A stretch of 15,890 nt of DNA from Chloroflexota bacterium (lineage in GTDB: Bacteria; Chloroflexota; Anaerolineae; Caldilineales; Caldilineaceae). Positions 15,054 through 15,890 of the stretch are shown here, in pieces. Where the stretch lies: positions 38,874 to 54,763 of the forward strand of contig DMDA01000092.1 of assembly GCA_003451595.1 (NCBI GenBank). The letters are read 5' to 3'. Both the position numbers and the translations under genes were made by a program. Every line of letters begins with the position of its first letter. The stretch's first letter is position 1. The notes beneath the pieces were generated by a model. That model was not told the DNA's origin. It searched no databases and was given only the letters and a program-made list of their open reading frames with translations.

Positions 15054-15081
15054 GCCAGTGACCGGCGCACCGGTCACTGGC
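15054..15081 (-). promoter_or_regulatory. 12-bp hairpin between cytochrome and yceI genes
   Basis: GCCAGTGACCGG (15054-15065) pairs fully with CCGGTCACTGGC (15070-15081), loop of four. It lies in the 82-base gap between the cytochrome stop and the YceI start. Neither strand shows a T-run after the stem, so it is more likely an mRNA processing or stability element than a full terminator. Confidence 0.5.
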
Positions 15082-15108
15082 AAAATTATGTGGCTACACG
15101 ACTTGCGA

Positions 15109-15890
15109 TTACTCGGAGGCAACCGGCGGCAGGCTCTTGAGATATTGCGCAATCGCCAGCGCGTCGGCCTCCGTCAAGCGGCTGGTGCCGTTGTCGATGA
15201 TCATCTTCATTGGGCCTTCAACCGGCGTCCCATCGTCATAGATGCCGGTCAACAGGAAGTTGGCGATCTGCTCCTCGGTCAAGAAACTGATGTTCGAGGA
15301 TGCGTGCGGCGTCAGGTTGGGCGCAATCGTATCCTGCAAAGGGGCGCCCGCCAGGAAACGCGCCATGTCGGGTGCGCCGTTTGCGCCGCGCGGGGTGTGG
15401 CAGCGCCCGCAATTAGCAACCGCCACGATGTAGGCGCCCCGTTCAACGCCTTCCGTCGGGGCGACGGCGGGCGGCGTCCTGGCCGGCGTAAAGGGCGCTG
15501 GCGGGGCGGTCAACTCACTGGCTGGCACAGCATTGACGACGGGAGGTAGCTGCTTGAGCGCCGCCGCCAGGTCGTATGCGTCCTGATCGGATAGATTGCT
15601 CAGCGCCATATAGGGCATGATGGGGTGAAGCTGGCTGCCGTCAGGACGCACGCCCAGGCGCAGCGCATTGACAATATCCGTCTCGCTCCACGCGCCAATG
15701 CCCGTCTCCGGGTCTGAGGTGATGTTGGGGGCGTAGACCACGCCAAACGGCCCTTCAAACTTGTTGCCACCGGCTGGGGCGCCCAGGTCGCGGTTGAAGT
15801 GGCAACCACAGCCTGTAGTGATGGCAAAGATATAGCCGCCGCGCGTCGGGTCGCCGACCATCGCCATCTCCTCGGCTGGCGCGGCTGTAG
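15109..15890 (-). CDS. Diheme cytochrome c, N-terminus outside window
   Basis: The frame is open to the right edge. The residues before the first visible Met look like mature exported sequence (Ala/Pro/Glu), so the true start and signal peptide lie beyond it. At least 260 residues are present. Domain 1 has the heme site C-G-C-H (15799-15810), ETGIGAWSETDIVNALRLGV and the Met-ligand segment HPIMPYM. Domain 2 has a normal CGRCH (15397-15411) and a likely Met ligand in EGPMKM. A Pro/Ala linker separates them. The layout matches multi-heme cytochromes that pass electrons from extracellular or periplasmic dehydrogenases. The first heme site has one residue, not two, between the cysteines, which is unusual. 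Downstream are a YceI lipoprotein and a small lipoprotein, so the group works at the outer face of the membrane. Confidence 0.88.
   Translation of the reverse strand, partial: TAAPAEEMAMVGDPTRGGYIFAITTGCGCHFNRDLGAPAGGNKFEGPFGVVYAPNITSDPETGIGAWSETDIVNALRLGVRPDGSQLHPIMPYMALSNLSDQDAYDLAAALKQLPPVVNAVPASELTAPPAPFTPARTPPAVAPTEGVERGAYIVAVANCGRCHTPRGANGAPDMARFLAGAPLQDTIAPNLTPHASSNISFLTEEQIANFLLTGIYDDGTPVEGPMKMIIDNGTSRLTEADALAIAQYLKSLPPVASE

Overview
The window looks like a chromosomal stretch from a GC-rich member of the Chloroflexota, perhaps Caldilinea-like. This is an inference. It rests on the high GC content, lipoproteins with Thr/Pro/Ala-rich linkers after the lipidated Cys, TPR-CHAT proteins with a 46-residue repeat, family 1 sugar transporters without a dedicated ATPase, and short simple repeats scattered through and between genes. 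No rRNA, tRNA, IS element, phage gene or CRISPR array was seen.

Region 1 (2-4427, + strand) holds two consecutive CHAT (caspase-like) protease genes. The first is cut by the left edge and has TPR repeats ahead of its CHAT domain. The second has a helical N-terminus, a linker built from a simple DNA repeat, a beta-rich middle and a C-terminal CHAT domain. Both keep the His-Cys dyad. Paired CHAT proteins of this kind belong to the NTPase/protease 'conflict system' world, and any partner gene probably lies left of the window.

Region 2 (4428-4822) is a 395-base non-coding stretch with a candidate promoter, an operator-like inverted repeat just downstream of it, and a second inverted repeat nearer the next gene.

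Region 3 (4823-13863, + strand) is one tight run of eight genes: solute-binding lipoprotein, two MalF/MalG-type permeases, amidohydrolase, zinc alcohol dehydrogenase, FGGY sugar kinase, class I DhnA/LsrF-type aldolase, and an RtcB-family RNA ligase homologue. The simplest reading is uptake of a sugar alcohol or related compound, oxidation to a ketose, phosphorylation, and cleavage to triose phosphate plus an aldehyde. The amidohydrolase and RtcB do not fit a plain polyol pathway and make the substrate uncertain. A strong hairpin separates the binding-protein gene from the permeases. An intrinsic terminator follows rtcB.

Region 4 (13888-15890, - strand) converges on region 3. It contains a diheme cytochrome c (cut by the right edge), a YceI-domain lipoprotein and a very small lipoprotein. 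All are predicted to act outside the cytoplasmic membrane. The first heme site of the cytochrome reads C-G-C-H, one residue short of the usual CxxCH.
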